DNA of 64,000 nt from Cytobacillus sp. NCCP-133. Its GTDB lineage: Bacteria > Bacillota > Bacilli > Bacillales > Cytobacillaceae. The notes beneath the pieces are model-generated. The model was not told where the DNA came from, searched no databases, and was given only the letters and a program-made list of their open reading frames with translations. Positions 28,429 through 36,782 of this stretch are shown here, one piece after another (positions within the stretch are counted from its first letter, which is position 1; each line of letters starts with the position of its first letter). The translations under genes were made by a program, and so were the position numbers. The stretch is taken from contig NZ_BRVM01000002.1 of the NCBI RefSeq assembly GCF_026011715.1, forward strand, positions 270,996 to 334,995, written 5' to 3'.

Positions 28429-28932
28429 TTAGTCTTCGCAGATATCAAGGTCTACATCTGCAATACATTGAACTGCGCAGAAGCAGCTTAGGTCGACAGT
28501 TACACAGTCATCAGTACTGCGGAAGTAATCAACTTCGCAAACCTTTTTCAAGTCGATGCAGCAATCATCGGCAAGGTTTACTGTTTTGTCTGGGCCAGAC
28601 TTTCTGTTTACTGGCTCTAGTACACGAAGCACCGCACAGCAGTTATCAAATACTTCTTCTACTCTGAAGAAGATGGATACACAAGCACAGTCATTTCCTG
28701 TAAAGAAAGCATGGAATGGTGAACCGTCCGCAGATTTTAATGTGAATACGCGTGTATCCGGACGCTTATGGCGTCTATTGCCTGAAGGAGAGATAGCTCC
28801 CAGCGGCTCCAGGAAACAGTTTGAAGGGCATTCGCACACATCTTCTGCATTATCTTGAATATCTTTTATAGCACGAACTACTTCACATACACAGCTTTTG
28901 CCTTTGAAGTCGTCTTTTTTTCCACAACCCAT
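28429..28932 (-). CDS. cotZ: Cysteine-rich spore coat/crust protein, CotZ/CotY family
   Basis: Outer spore-coat protein that self-assembles through disulfides. The 167-residue sequence contains 18 cysteines spread over the length (CVCEVV, VCECPSNC, CACVS, DNCCAV, DDCCIDL, CFCAVQC). The internal RPDTRVFTLKSADGSPFHAFF segment is typical of CotZ/CotY. ATG at 28932 is preferred with AAGGAGG just upstream; a longer frame to 29010 lacks a site. Only one member of the cotXYZ set is present here. Confidence 0.92.
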   Translation of the reverse strand: MGCGKKDDFKGKSCVCEVVRAIKDIQDNAEDVCECPSNCFLEPLGAISPSGNRRHKRPDTRVFTLKSADGSPFHAFFTGNDCACVSIFFRVEEVFDNCCAVLRVLEPVNRKSGPDKTVNLADDCCIDLKKVCEVDYFRSTDDCVTVDLSCFCAVQCIADVDLDICED

Positions 28933-29064
28933 TTTTGTTTTCCTCCTTGTTTGTTTCTTGTGGTCTACACTAATAACATATTGCCGGGGAGCCCTATGGG
29001 TTACGGACAAACGCCTTGTTTTTCAAAAAAATAGGCTATTTTTTTATAAGTTGGAGGTAAAAAA

Positions 29065-29421
29065 ATGGATATAACACCTATGGAACTGGTCATTCTTTCT
29101 CTTGCAAGCTTCCGGCTGACGAGGCTGATTGTATTTGATAAAATTTCTGAATTTATCCGGAGTCCATTCATTGAAGAAGTAGAGGAAAAAAATGAAGAAG
29201 GGGAAGCTGAAATATACTTAGTTGTAAAAGAGGGCAGAATCCGAAGTTTCTTTGGGGAGCTATTGAGCTGTTACTGGTGTACGGGGGTATGGAGTGCCGT
29301 ACTATTATGTTCTCTATATTTTTTACTCAAAGAATGGGCCGTCCCTGTATTGCTGGTTTTAGCGGTAGCTGGTTTTGCTGCAATCATTGAAACAATCGTG
29401 CAAAAATGGCTCGATGGATGA
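29065..29421 (+). CDS. yjcA: DUF1360 sporulation membrane protein YjcA
   Basis: The 118-residue protein matches DUF1360. It has the N-terminal LSLASFRLTRLIVFDKISEFIRSPF block, a charged middle, the SCYWCTGVW motif with paired cysteines, and two C-terminal membrane helices. YjcA is expressed in sporulation in B. subtilis (family knowledge). Start ATG 29065 follows TTGGAGG. It is divergent from cotZ, as expected for the cotZ-yjcA border. Confidence 0.88.
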   Translation: MDITPMELVILSLASFRLTRLIVFDKISEFIRSPFIEEVEEKNEEGEAEIYLVVKEGRIRSFFGELLSCYWCTGVWSAVLLCSLYFLLKEWAVPVLLVLAVAGFAAIIETIVQKWLDG

Positions 29422-29518
29422 AGAAATTACAAGAAATAGATAGGCATTTGATTTAAGCAAGCATTGAGAAACAGCATAAATTATAGAAAGGGATTCTTTC
29501 ATAAATGGAGGGCCTATC

Positions 29519-29620
29519 ATGATGAAGAACAATAACGAGCAGTCAGCCACTAAGCCCCAGTCCTCAAAAAAGAAAAAGAAAAAAGGCTGTGGATGCGGAA
29601 AAAAATCAAAGAAGAGCTAA
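29519..29620 (+). CDS. Very small basic protein with CGCG motif (33 aa)
   Basis: The frame encodes MMKNNNEQSATK, then a lysine run, GCGCGKKSKKS and stop. GGAGG lies 7 nt before ATG 29519 and a strong terminator follows, so this is likely a real short gene of the spore-gene region. With its Lys-rich tail and two close cysteines it could be a spore-associated or metal-binding peptide (speculation). No family recognised. Confidence 0.65.
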   Translation: MMKNNNEQSATKPQSSKKKKKKGCGCGKKSKKS

Positions 29621-29625
29621 TCTAG

Positions 29626-29656
29626 AAGCCGGCAATTACCGGCTTTTATTTTTTTA
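29626..29656 (+). terminator. Terminator after the 33-aa gene
   Basis: AAGCCGG pairs with CCGGCTT around CAATTA, followed by TTATTTTTTT. Confidence 0.88.
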
Positions 29657-29752
29657 TATAATATGGAAATATTAGGATGTTGCTTATTTTTCATAAATCC
29701 GAAGCAATCCGAGGACAATATAACTAAAGATTCTACATAGAAAGGGACTATT

Positions 29753-30226
29753 ATGAAGAAAAGACATTTGTGGTTGATGGCATGTATATTGGTTACCGTT
29801 TCTGGATGCAGTAGGGATGGTGAGTTGAACGAAAGCGATCTGGCGCTCCTCAAAACAACTAATCCGCCACCTGCTTTAATTGAAAAAAATACGAAGGAAA
29901 ATTTGGATCTGATTGCAGACATCGAGCATGATATCGAATCCATGGAAGAATTGTACGATGTAGCTGTCGTAAAAGGGAAAGAAAAAACTTTGGTTGCTTA
30001 CAAAGTAAAGCACATTCAGCGATTTCATATGAAAAAAATCGAAAAGAAAATGACGAAGCTGCTGGAAAAAAAATATCCTGAAGAACACTTCATTGTTTCG
30101 AGTGACTACAAAATTTTTATTGAAGCGGTAGAGCTTCAGGAAAAAATGAAAGATCCGGATTTTTCGGATAAAAAAGCAAAAAAGAAACTTGATAAGATTA
30201 TAAAATTAAAAAAAGAAATGACGTAG
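29753..30226 (+). CDS. YhcN/YlaJ-type sporulation lipoprotein
   Basis: First gene of the SpoVA-like operon. The 157-residue product has a lipoprotein signal ending VSGC (Cys19). A helical domain follows with a BON-like core (VAVVKGKEKTLVAYKVKHIQRF) and a Lys-rich C-terminus, as in the YhcN/YlaJ family of inner spore-membrane lipoproteins. ATG at 29753 follows AGAAAGGGAC. YhcN-like genes are regular first partners of spoVAC-spoVAD-spoVAEb in spoVA2mob operons. The stop is 15 bp before spoVAC. Confidence 0.85.
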   Translation: MKKRHLWLMACILVTVSGCSRDGELNESDLALLKTTNPPPALIEKNTKENLDLIADIEHDIESMEELYDVAVVKGKEKTLVAYKVKHIQRFHMKKIEKKMTKLLEKKYPEEHFIVSSDYKIFIEAVELQEKMKDPDFSDKKAKKKLDKIIKLKKEMT

Positions 30227-30241
30227 AAAGGGGTATGAATC

Positions 30242-30718
30242 ATGAGCAAAAAAAATTCAACTAAGACACCCCAGCAACAGCAATATGAACAGCTTGAGCA
30301 AAAGCATGAATTGCAGCGCCCCGTTCTAAAGAACTGTATCAGGGCTTTCTGGGTAGGAGGGCTCATTTGCGTAATCGGACAAGCTATTACGTATTTTTAC
30401 ATCTATTTCTTCAACTTTACGGAACAGACTGCCGGGAACCCTACTGTAGCAACAATGATTTTTCTTTCCATGCTGCTGACAGGCTTTGGGGTCTATGACC
30501 GTCTCGGACAGTTTGCTGGAGCAGGAAGTGCGGTCCCTGTAACTGGTTTCGGAAATGCAGTTATTTCGGCAGCAATTGAGCACCGGACTGAAGGCTTTGT
30601 GCTCGGGGTAGGCGGCAATATGTTCAAGCTTGCCGGCTCTGTTATCCTTTTTGGCGTGTTTGCTGCATTTGTAGTGGCTTTGATCAAAACGCTTCTAGTG
30701 ATATGGGGGGTTATTTAA
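30242..30718 (+). CDS. spoVAC: Stage V sporulation protein AC (SpoVAC)
   Basis: Inner spore-membrane channel protein; SpoVAC acts as a mechanosensitive channel for dipicolinic acid movement in B. subtilis (family knowledge). The 158-residue protein has a polar N-terminus (about 40 residues) and four hydrophobic segments, with FAGAGSAVPVTGFGNAVISAAIEH in the middle and GGNMFKLAGSVILFG after it. ATG at 30242 follows AAAGGGG. The stop overlaps the spoVAD start (TAATG). Confidence 0.92.
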   Translation: MSKKNSTKTPQQQQYEQLEQKHELQRPVLKNCIRAFWVGGLICVIGQAITYFYIYFFNFTEQTAGNPTVATMIFLSMLLTGFGVYDRLGQFAGAGSAVPVTGFGNAVISAAIEHRTEGFVLGVGGNMFKLAGSVILFGVFAAFVVALIKTLLVIWGVI

Positions 30719-31731
30719 TGCTAAAAGGAAAGCAATCCTGGATTTTTCAAAACCGTCCTGTCATTGCTTCTACTGGCGTTTCTGGCGGGCCATTTGAGGC
30801 AAATGGCAACCTGGCAGACGACTTTGATGTATTGCATGATGATTTGTGGATGGGCGAAGACTCCTATGAAAAAGCCCATCGTGTCCTTCTTGAAGAAGCA
30901 GGGCAAACGGCATTGCAAAAATCCAACTTACAAAAGGAAGACATACAGTTTTATATCGCGGGTGATTTAATCAATCAAATAACTCCTACAAGTTTGACGG
31001 CAAGAACTAATCAAATCCCTTACTTTGGGATTTTTGGCGCTTGCTCAACTTCAATGGAAGGTCTTGCATTAGCCTCTTTTATTGTGAACTATCAAGGTGC
31101 TGATTATATTTTAACAGGGGCTTCAAGCCATAATGCAGCTGTTGAGAAACAATTCAGGTATCCGACTGAATATGGCGGCCAAAAGCCCCCGACAGCTCAA
31201 TGGACAGTGACAGGAGCGGGTGCAGCCGTAATAGCCTCGAAAGCTTCGAAGCAAAACATGCCAGTTACAACATCAGCTACGATTGGAAAAGTAATTGATA
31301 TGGGTCTCACAGACCCTTTTAATATGGGAGGTGCAATGGCTCCTGCAGCTGCTGATACTATTACAGCCCACTTTAAGGATATGCAGCTGGATCCGTCTTA
31401 TTATGATTTGATTGTAACAGGAGACCTTGGAAGAATTGGCCAGGAAACCACTTTTGAATTGCTTGGGAATAACGGCCTGAATATAGAAAGAGAAAAACTC
31501 AAGGATTGCGGCTTAATGATTTATAAGGAAGGCCAGCCTGTACAGTCAGGCGGAAGCGGGGCAGGCTGCTCTGCTGCAGTCTTATACGGCCATTTAATAA
31601 ATCAGATGAAACAGGGAGAATATAAGCGGATACTAGTGGTGGCTACAGGAGCATTATTGTCTCCGCTTACGTTTCAGCAAAATGAAAGTATTCCTTGTAT
31701 TGCGCATGCTGTTTCAATCGAAATGAATTAA
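30718..31731 (+). CDS. spoVAD: Stage V sporulation protein AD (SpoVAD)
   Basis: Thiolase/KAS-fold protein that binds dipicolinic acid and is needed for its uptake into the forespore. The 337-residue product shows IASTGVSGGPFEANG, the ACSTSMEGLALASF segment, FMGGAMAPAAAD-like NMGGAMAPAAADT, and SGGSGAGCSAAVLYGHL near the C-terminus. ATG at 30718 overlaps the spoVAC stop, with GGGGGG upstream. Translational coupling with SpoVAC is likely. Confidence 0.94.
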   Translation: MLKGKQSWIFQNRPVIASTGVSGGPFEANGNLADDFDVLHDDLWMGEDSYEKAHRVLLEEAGQTALQKSNLQKEDIQFYIAGDLINQITPTSLTARTNQIPYFGIFGACSTSMEGLALASFIVNYQGADYILTGASSHNAAVEKQFRYPTEYGGQKPPTAQWTVTGAGAAVIASKASKQNMPVTTSATIGKVIDMGLTDPFNMGGAMAPAAADTITAHFKDMQLDPSYYDLIVTGDLGRIGQETTFELLGNNGLNIEREKLKDCGLMIYKEGQPVQSGGSGAGCSAAVLYGHLINQMKQGEYKRILVVATGALLSPLTFQQNESIPCIAHAVSIEMN

Positions 31732-31743
31732 GGAGGTGTATCT

Positions 31744-32100
31744 ATGCTGCCAATGTTTTTTTGGGCTTTTGTTATTGGAGGGCTTATTTGCGTATTTGGC
31801 CAAATCTTGTTCGATATATTTAAATTAACTCCTGGCCATACGTTGAGTCTTTTAGTTGTATTGGGAGCCGTGCTCGATGGGGTTGGGCTTTATGAACCAC
31901 TGGTAGATTTTGCCGGAGCGGGGGCGACCATACCAATTACCAGCTTCGGCAACTCCCTGGTCCATGGTGCTCTTCAAGAAGCCGATCAGCACGGACTTGT
32001 AGGTGTTTTAACAGGGATGTTCGAGGTAACCAGCTCGGGTATATCTGCAGCTATCATTTTCGGTTTTATTGGCGCACTTATATTTAAACCAAAAGGATAA
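31744..32100 (+). CDS. spoVAE: Stage V sporulation protein AE, membrane part (SpoVAEb)
   Basis: The 118-residue membrane protein is homologous to Spo[24 protein letters not shown] and [22 protein letters not shown] are shared themes. It is the SpoVAEb component of the DPA channel complex. ATG at 31744 follows AAGGAGGTG. It is directly downstream of spoVAD and 17 bp before the interrupted DUF1657-like frame. Confidence 0.92.
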   Translation: MLPMFFWAFVIGGLICVFGQILFDIFKLTPGHTLSLLVVLGAVLDGVGLYEPLVDFAGAGATIPITSFGNSLVHGALQEADQHGLVGVLTGMFEVTSSGISAAIIFGFIGALIFKPKG

Positions 32101-32117
32101 AAAGGAAGTAGGAACGT

Positions 32118-32315
32118 ATGGCTGAAAACAGGAAAAATTTAATGGCGCTTCAAGAAATGGTTAAAGAACTGGAAAGGGCTCTGACCGAAAAGGCAAAAGC
32201 TTCAGCTGATGTATAGGCACAGGCTGTGTTTCATCAAGGAGTCGTTGAAGCCAAAGATATAAATGGTTTTTTGTCCAGACGCATAAATAAACTTAAACAA
32301 TCCTTTCTGTTATAG
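32118..32315 (+). pseudogene. DUF1657-like small gene interrupted by an in-frame TAG
   Basis: ATG 32118, behind AAAGGAAG, opens a frame of 32 codons ending ASADV then TAG at 32214-32216. The same frame continues for another 32 codons (starting AQAVFHQGVVEAKDINGFLS) to TAG at 32313. Read through, the 65-residue helix-rich product has the length and pattern of DUF1657 proteins (LxxLxxxxxxLExA ... QAQAxFxQ ... I..L..RI..L.Q). The stop sits where CAG (Gln) would fit, so a single C-to-T change explains it. Either a recent pseudogene or a truncated 32-residue peptide. Confidence 0.6.
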
Positions 32316-32324
32316 GGGTACTGT

Positions 32325-33194
32325 ATGAATGGGATAATGGCGACCGTTGTTCGATCAATCTTCATTATAATGGGACTGTTTCTCATCACCAAGTTATTAG
32401 GCAAGAAACAGCTCTCCAAACTCTCCTTTTTTGAATATATTGTTGGCATCACTGTAGGCGATATCGCAGGAACACTTTCCATGGATCCGGAGCTTAGCTT
32501 AAGGGATGGATTAACTGCTTTTTTGATATGGGCATTCGTGCCGCTCGTTATTAGCCTTTTATCATTAAAAAGCAAGGCATTCCGGGATTTTGTAGAAGGG
32601 AAGCCAACAACGTTTATTGAAAAAGGAAAAATACTTGAGGACAATTTAAAGAAAGAAAAATACAGTGCTGATGAGCTGATGGAACAGCTGCGAAAAAAGG
32701 ATATTTTTCGAGTTGCTGATGTGGAATTCGCATCTCTTGATTCGAATGGAGAATTAAATATTATATTGAAAAGAGCAAAACAGCCGCTAACTGCAGGAGA
32801 ACTTTTTAACAACTTGCCAGAGGCTGGCGTTCCTCATGCAGTCATAATGGATGGGACCGTTTATTATGATGCGCTGAAAAATGCAGGAGTAAACTGGAAA
32901 TGGCTGAAGGAGGAATTAGCAAAAAGGCATTTGACGGCAGAACAGGTTTTTTTTGCCCAAATTGATGAACAAGGCCAGATTAAGCTTGATCTATTTAATG
33001 ACCTTTTGGAAATTCCGGAAATGAATAAGGATGGGCATTTATTAATATTAATGAAGAAAATCCAAGGAGAGCTGGAATGGAATTCATTGACTGCAGAAGA
33101 ACCTGCCCTAAAAGCAGCTTATAAAGAATACTCCAGCAGAATGCAGAACTTAATTAAAAAAACCAAGCCTTATTTTTCGCTTGACAGTGAATAG
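32325..33194 (+). CDS. DUF421 (YetF-like) membrane protein of the spoVA-type operon
   Basis: The 289-residue protein has three N-terminal helices (ATVVRSIFIIMGLFLITKLLGKKQLSKLSFFEYIVGITVGDIAG), typical of DUF421. The cytoplasmic DUF421 domain follows (KPTTFIEKGKILEDNLKKEKYSADELMEQLRKKDI and PHAVIMDGTVYYDAL). An extra C-terminal stretch of about 90 residues has no recognised domain. YetF-like proteins in spoVA2mob operons are linked to spore heat resistance, and newer work connects DUF421 proteins with the inner spore membrane (family knowledge). ATG at 32325 follows AGGGGT. It is the last gene of the operon. Confidence 0.87.
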   Translation: MNGIMATVVRSIFIIMGLFLITKLLGKKQLSKLSFFEYIVGITVGDIAGTLSMDPELSLRDGLTAFLIWAFVPLVISLLSLKSKAFRDFVEGKPTTFIEKGKILEDNLKKEKYSADELMEQLRKKDIFRVADVEFASLDSNGELNIILKRAKQPLTAGELFNNLPEAGVPHAVIMDGTVYYDALKNAGVNWKWLKEELAKRHLTAEQVFFAQIDEQGQIKLDLFNDLLEIPEMNKDGHLLILMKKIQGELEWNSLTAEEPALKAAYKEYSSRMQNLIKKTKPYFSLDSE

Positions 33195-33265
33195 CTAGAC
33201 TTGCCTGCTTGCCTATGCACTTGCTGGTTATATTTCATATGTAGTATGGAATAAATAAAAGCGAG

Positions 33266-33391
33266 GTGTCAGGTATAGGCTTCGGTTTCTGCGGCTACGG
33301 CTATGACGGTGGATACGGCGGAAACACATTTGTTCTCATAGTCGTGCTATTCATCTTGTTGATTTTTATTGGTGCATGTTGTTACAGCTAA
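33266..33391 (+). CDS. YjcZ-family small sporulation membrane peptide
   Basis: The 41-residue peptide has a Gly/Tyr-rich start ([16 protein letters not shown]), one hydrophobic helix ([16 protein letters not shown]) and end CCYS. This is the YjcZ-type architecture found near spoVIF. The start is doubtful: GTG 33266 has no good ribosome site, while GAGGTG (33263-33268) is ideally placed for a start at 33275, where the codon is ATA followed by Gly-Phe. An ATG-to-ATA change or use of the GTG are both possible. Confidence 0.75.
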   Translation: MSGIGFGFCGYGYDGGYGGNTFVLIVVLFILLIFIGACCYS

Positions 33392-33459
33392 GGCCTTTAT
33401 TTATGCGTACGGCTGGGCCGTGGTTTAGGGTCAGCTTTTCTTAAACCAAACGAATAAAT

Positions 33460-33487
33460 CACCTTTTTCTACCGCCTTCATACTATA
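33460..33487 (+). promoter_or_regulatory. Candidate SigK promoter of spoVIF
   Basis: CACC at 33460-33463 and CATACTATA at 33479-33487 (CATAnnnTA) with 15-bp spacing resemble the mother-cell SigK consensus. B. subtilis spoVIF is a SigK-dependent gene (established knowledge). Confidence 0.6.
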
Positions 33488-33519
33488 TAAAGTAGTTAAT
33501 GAAGGAGCGTGAAAAAGCA

Positions 33520-33774
33520 ATGGATAATAATTTTTTTAAAAACCTTGAAAAGAAAACAGGCGTTAATATGAAAGATGTATTTGATTTGGCCGGTTCTTTG
33601 CAAAACGCTAACTTTAAGGACGAGAAAACCGTTCGGAATGTAATAAAAAAAGTTTCTAAAATTGCGAATAAGCCCGTATCCAAAGATATGGAAGATAAAA
33701 TTGTAAAATCGATTGTGGCTGATGGAAAACAGCTTGATTTTAACACCATTTCTCAGATGATGAATAAAAAGTAA
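33520..33774 (+). CDS. spoVIF: Stage VI sporulation protein F (SpoVIF / YjcC)
   Basis: Protein needed for late spore-coat assembly and GerE function in B. subtilis. The 84-residue product begins MDNNFFKNLEKKTGVNMKDV and continues with ANFKDEKTVRNVIKKVSKIANKPVSKDMED, typical for the family. ATG 33520 is preferred by homology; AAGGAG is about 12 nt upstream. An in-frame ATG at 33499 precedes that site and is unlikely. A SigK-type promoter lies about 35 bp upstream. Confidence 0.9.
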   Translation: MDNNFFKNLEKKTGVNMKDVFDLAGSLQNANFKDEKTVRNVIKKVSKIANKPVSKDMEDKIVKSIVADGKQLDFNTISQMMNKK

Positions 33775-33952
33775 GGTGTATCTTCTGATGTAGAAATCCA
33801 CCAGGTGCCGTTCAGCTGTGAAGCATCCATATTGCGGGGAACTTTGACGGTGACGCAGGGAGGGGGCCCCATCTAAGTTCTAATATTATAGCTTTAACGG
33901 TCAGCGGATTACAAATAAAATTTGAGGTGAACTCAAATTAATGAGGGATAAT

Positions 33953-33988
33953 GACAAAGGGACCTGGCAAATGTGCGGCCAGGTCCAA
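33953..33988 (-). terminator. Probable terminator of yjcD
   Basis: On the minus strand GGACCTGGC pairs with GCCAGGTCC around nine bases, then CTTTGTC. The stem is strong, the T run weak. Confidence 0.65.
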
Positions 33989-33995
33989 TCTGCTT

Positions 33996-36302
33996 TTAAC
34001 GTCTGAGGCTGCGGGAAATAGGGGCAAGGAAACGGGAAGGGGCGGCTTTTCGTCCGCGTTTCCTTTCAGGTACAGATATATATAAGTCTTTTCTTGCCCG
34101 TGTAACAGCTACATACATAAGCCTGCGCTCTTCCTCCAAAGGAGCAGAATCACCTGTTCGAAATGCTTCAAGAGCATGGTCATGTGGCAGGCTTCCCTCA
34201 ACAGCTCCTGCCACATATACCACATTATACTCCAGCCCCTTTGAACGGTGGATTGTACTTAAGGTAATGGCGTTTTTATAGCTTTTACTAAAATGTTTAA
34301 TTTCTTTGTTCATCGCTTTCATATGCTCTGCATGCTCGATTAGCTCGACTATGGAGTTAAAGTTACGGGCAGCAACCTTCAAGTCTTTTAAATCATCAGA
34401 CCCTTTTTCCATTTTATTGCCTTCGCTGCCTCGTTTTTTGAGGAAGTTTTGAAAGCCTAATTCCTTTTCAACCTTTTCAATGGCAGTTAAAGGAGTAAGC
34501 CCTGTAAGTGATCTGATAACAGGGATGGCTCTCCTTAATTTACTTTCCTGAAAAGCAAAGCCTGTTTTAATGTGGCATAGGCACTCGAGAAGGGAACAAT
34601 CCTTCAAAATACTCTCCGCTTTAATATCCTGCAAAGCAGATTGTTTAACAAAAAGAGATGGCAATATATCTTTAATGGCATGTTGGTCGTCTTCATTAGC
34701 AGAAAGTTTCAAAAATGCAAGCATACTTCTGATTATGAAACGGTCATAGAAAGATTCTGCATCCTGATCAAGCTTGAAAGGGAGGCTGGAATTTGCCAGC
34801 CTTTCAAATACAGCCCTGCTTCCAGTATGTGTTCGAAACAAAATAGCAAAGTCACTTGGTTCAAATCCTTTTGCTATTTTGTTCTGGATATCTGTCAAAA
34901 TCATGGTTGCTTCTTCTTCCTCATCATAAGGAAAAAATAAGAAAGGATAACGTTCACTTGTATACTGGGCATTCATGCTTTTAGTGCGTCTCTGTTTATT
35001 CAGAGAAATGATTTGATTGGCTGCAGAAACGATTTCATGCGCAGAGCGATAGTTTTGGTCTAGAGTTATCACTTTTGCATTAGGAAAATCTTCCTCAAAA
35101 TCTAACAAGTATTGAGGATCACTTCCCCTGAAAGCATAAATGGACTGGTCATCATCCCCCACAGCACAGACATTACTTGTTTTATTGGAGAGCATTTTCA
35201 TCAGTTCATATTGAACTTTATTAATGTCCTGAAACTCATCAATCAGAAAGTATCGAAATCGGCTCTGATATTGTTCGAGAATAAGAGGGTTTTCCCGGAA
35301 AAGGGTGTAGCATTCTGTTAGCATATCGTCAAAATCAAATATACCTTTTCGCCCCTTTGCTAGTTCATACCGTTTATATAATGCCGCTGCCTGCTCTTCC
35401 CAGTCGTTTTCAGGTTTAACTTTTTCAGGCATGATCAGTGAGTTTTTCCAATAACTGATTTGCTGAAGAGCAAGGTCAAAAGCAAATTCTCTTTCATCAA
35501 GCTTCAAGTCTTTGCATGCTTCCTTAATGATCTGTTCACGCTGCCAATCCCTATTAAGCAGTTTGCCTGAAGCCCATTTCTCTGGAGAGTGAAAGGAAAG
35601 AATCCGATAAAACAAACTATGAAATGTACCGGAAACCACCTTTTTAACTTTTCTATGATCCATTCCAGGATAGTAAAGGAGACGGTCCTTCATTTCAGCT
35701 GCAGCCTTTGCCGTAAAGGTGACAAGCATGATGGATTTGGGATCGATATTTTTTTCACGCAGCATGAAAGCAGTCCTTGTCGTTAGTACTCGCGTTTTTC
35801 CACTCCCAGCTCCTGCAAGGACAAGCAGTGGCCCATCTATATAGGAAACAGCAGCTGCCTGCTGCGTATCCAGAAAAATTCCCGATCGGAAAAGTGCCTG
35901 CAGGTATTCATTAGGAAAACTATGGTCTGGTGTATTTTCTTTAATATATATAGGAATATTTTTAACAGGCTGCGCTTTTTTAAAAACTGATTCGGCAATG
36001 TTTACTGCTGAAGCAGCAATGGATCGGGAAACTGGGATTTTAAAACCATCCTTTTCTATATATTCCCTTGTCACAGTATGAGCAGGTTCCACATTTAATT
36101 TCATCTCCTTGCACGTTCTGCTGCTCTGCTGAATATGATAAAAATGAGGTTCCTTCTCGATTCCTAAATACAAGCGTACAGAAGCTCCGCAATCAGAACA
36201 ATATAGCTTTCCTTTTTTGCCTTCTTCATATATATGCTGAAAATTTTCTCTATTTAATTGTTCAAGGTTAACTGGTTTATTATGTAAAATTGCTGTTTTC
36301 AT
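33996..36302 (-). CDS. yjcD: UvrD/PcrA-like DNA helicase YjcD with CoiA-type N-terminal module
   Basis: Superfamily 1 helicase of 768 residues. Motifs are Q-motif LDTQQAAAV, Walker A GAGSGKT (164-170), Walker B LIDEFQDI, GDDDQSIYAFRGSD (motif III), TIHRSKGLEYNVVYV, and YVAVTRARKDLYIS (motif VI). Ahead of the helicase is a Cys/His module (C35-x2-C38, H53-x2-H56, C64) closely matching the CoiA N-terminus. The role is DNA repair or recombination (inference). ATG 36302 has only a weak GGGG site upstream. The last residues SRFLAPISRSLRR are basic. In B. subtilis yjcD follows spoVIF in the same way. Confidence 0.92.
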   Translation of the reverse strand: MKTAILHNKPVNLEQLNRENFQHIYEEGKKGKLYCSDCGASVRLYLGIEKEPHFYHIQQSSRTCKEMKLNVEPAHTVTREYIEKDGFKIPVSRSIAASAVNIAESVFKKAQPVKNIPIYIKENTPDHSFPNEYLQALFRSGIFLDTQQAAAVSYIDGPLLVLAGAGSGKTRVLTTRTAFMLREKNIDPKSIMLVTFTAKAAAEMKDRLLYYPGMDHRKVKKVVSGTFHSLFYRILSFHSPEKWASGKLLNRDWQREQIIKEACKDLKLDEREFAFDLALQQISYWKNSLIMPEKVKPENDWEEQAAALYKRYELAKGRKGIFDFDDMLTECYTLFRENPLILEQYQSRFRYFLIDEFQDINKVQYELMKMLSNKTSNVCAVGDDDQSIYAFRGSDPQYLLDFEEDFPNAKVITLDQNYRSAHEIVSAANQIISLNKQRRTKSMNAQYTSERYPFLFFPYDEEEEATMILTDIQNKIAKGFEPSDFAILFRTHTGSRAVFERLANSSLPFKLDQDAESFYDRFIIRSMLAFLKLSANEDDQHAIKDILPSLFVKQSALQDIKAESILKDCSLLECLCHIKTGFAFQESKLRRAIPVIRSLTGLTPLTAIEKVEKELGFQNFLKKRGSEGNKMEKGSDDLKDLKVAARNFNSIVELIEHAEHMKAMNKEIKHFSKSYKNAITLSTIHRSKGLEYNVVYVAGAVEGSLPHDHALEAFRTGDSAPLEEERRLMYVAVTRARKDLYISVPERKRGRKAAPSRFLAPISRSLRR

Positions 36303-36497
36303 ATCGAATACCCCATTTAAAGCAAACTAATAATGATTGCTGGTTAGTCCAAATAAACAAGACAAACCTAATCATAACAAAACAGAAAAGGTTTCTAAAG
36401 TCCTTAAATGTTTGAAATTTAAATAAAAAGGGTACATAAAAAGGAGAGTGTTTTCGTATTTCTTTAATAAGGATATGAATGGAGAGGGGGAGCAGCT

Positions 36498-36782
36498 GTG
36501 GGTTATATCCTTCCTGTAAGGAATTACCAAAATAATCAATATGCAGAAAGGGAAATTGGCAACAAGTATGATCCTTTTTGTTTTGTGCCCGTGAACAGAA
36601 TAGCTGCATCAGCAAATGGGAAAGAATTCCGTCAAGAACTTCCTCTTGGCACTCAGAAAAATTTAGTGAAAACTACTTCAAATCAGCGTCAAGATTACAC
36701 CAAGCATATAAATAGATTGAAAGCAGACAAGACCTACGGCGAAATGACTGGTAAGGGCCGCTATTTTAGTGAATGTATATAA
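36498..36782 (+). CDS. Conserved hypothetical protein (94 aa)
   Basis: Soluble, polar protein starting MGYILPVRNYQNNQYAEREI and ending MTGKGRYFSECI. GTG at 36498 follows GAGAGGGGGAGCAG. The MGYILPV start and the GKGR end resemble short hypothetical proteins I have seen in Bacillus, but I cannot name a family. It is divergent from yjcD with about 190 bp between them. No membrane helix or catalytic motif is visible. Confidence 0.65.
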   Translation: MGYILPVRNYQNNQYAEREIGNKYDPFCFVPVNRIAASANGKEFRQELPLGTQKNLVKTTSNQRQDYTKHINRLKADKTYGEMTGKGRYFSECI

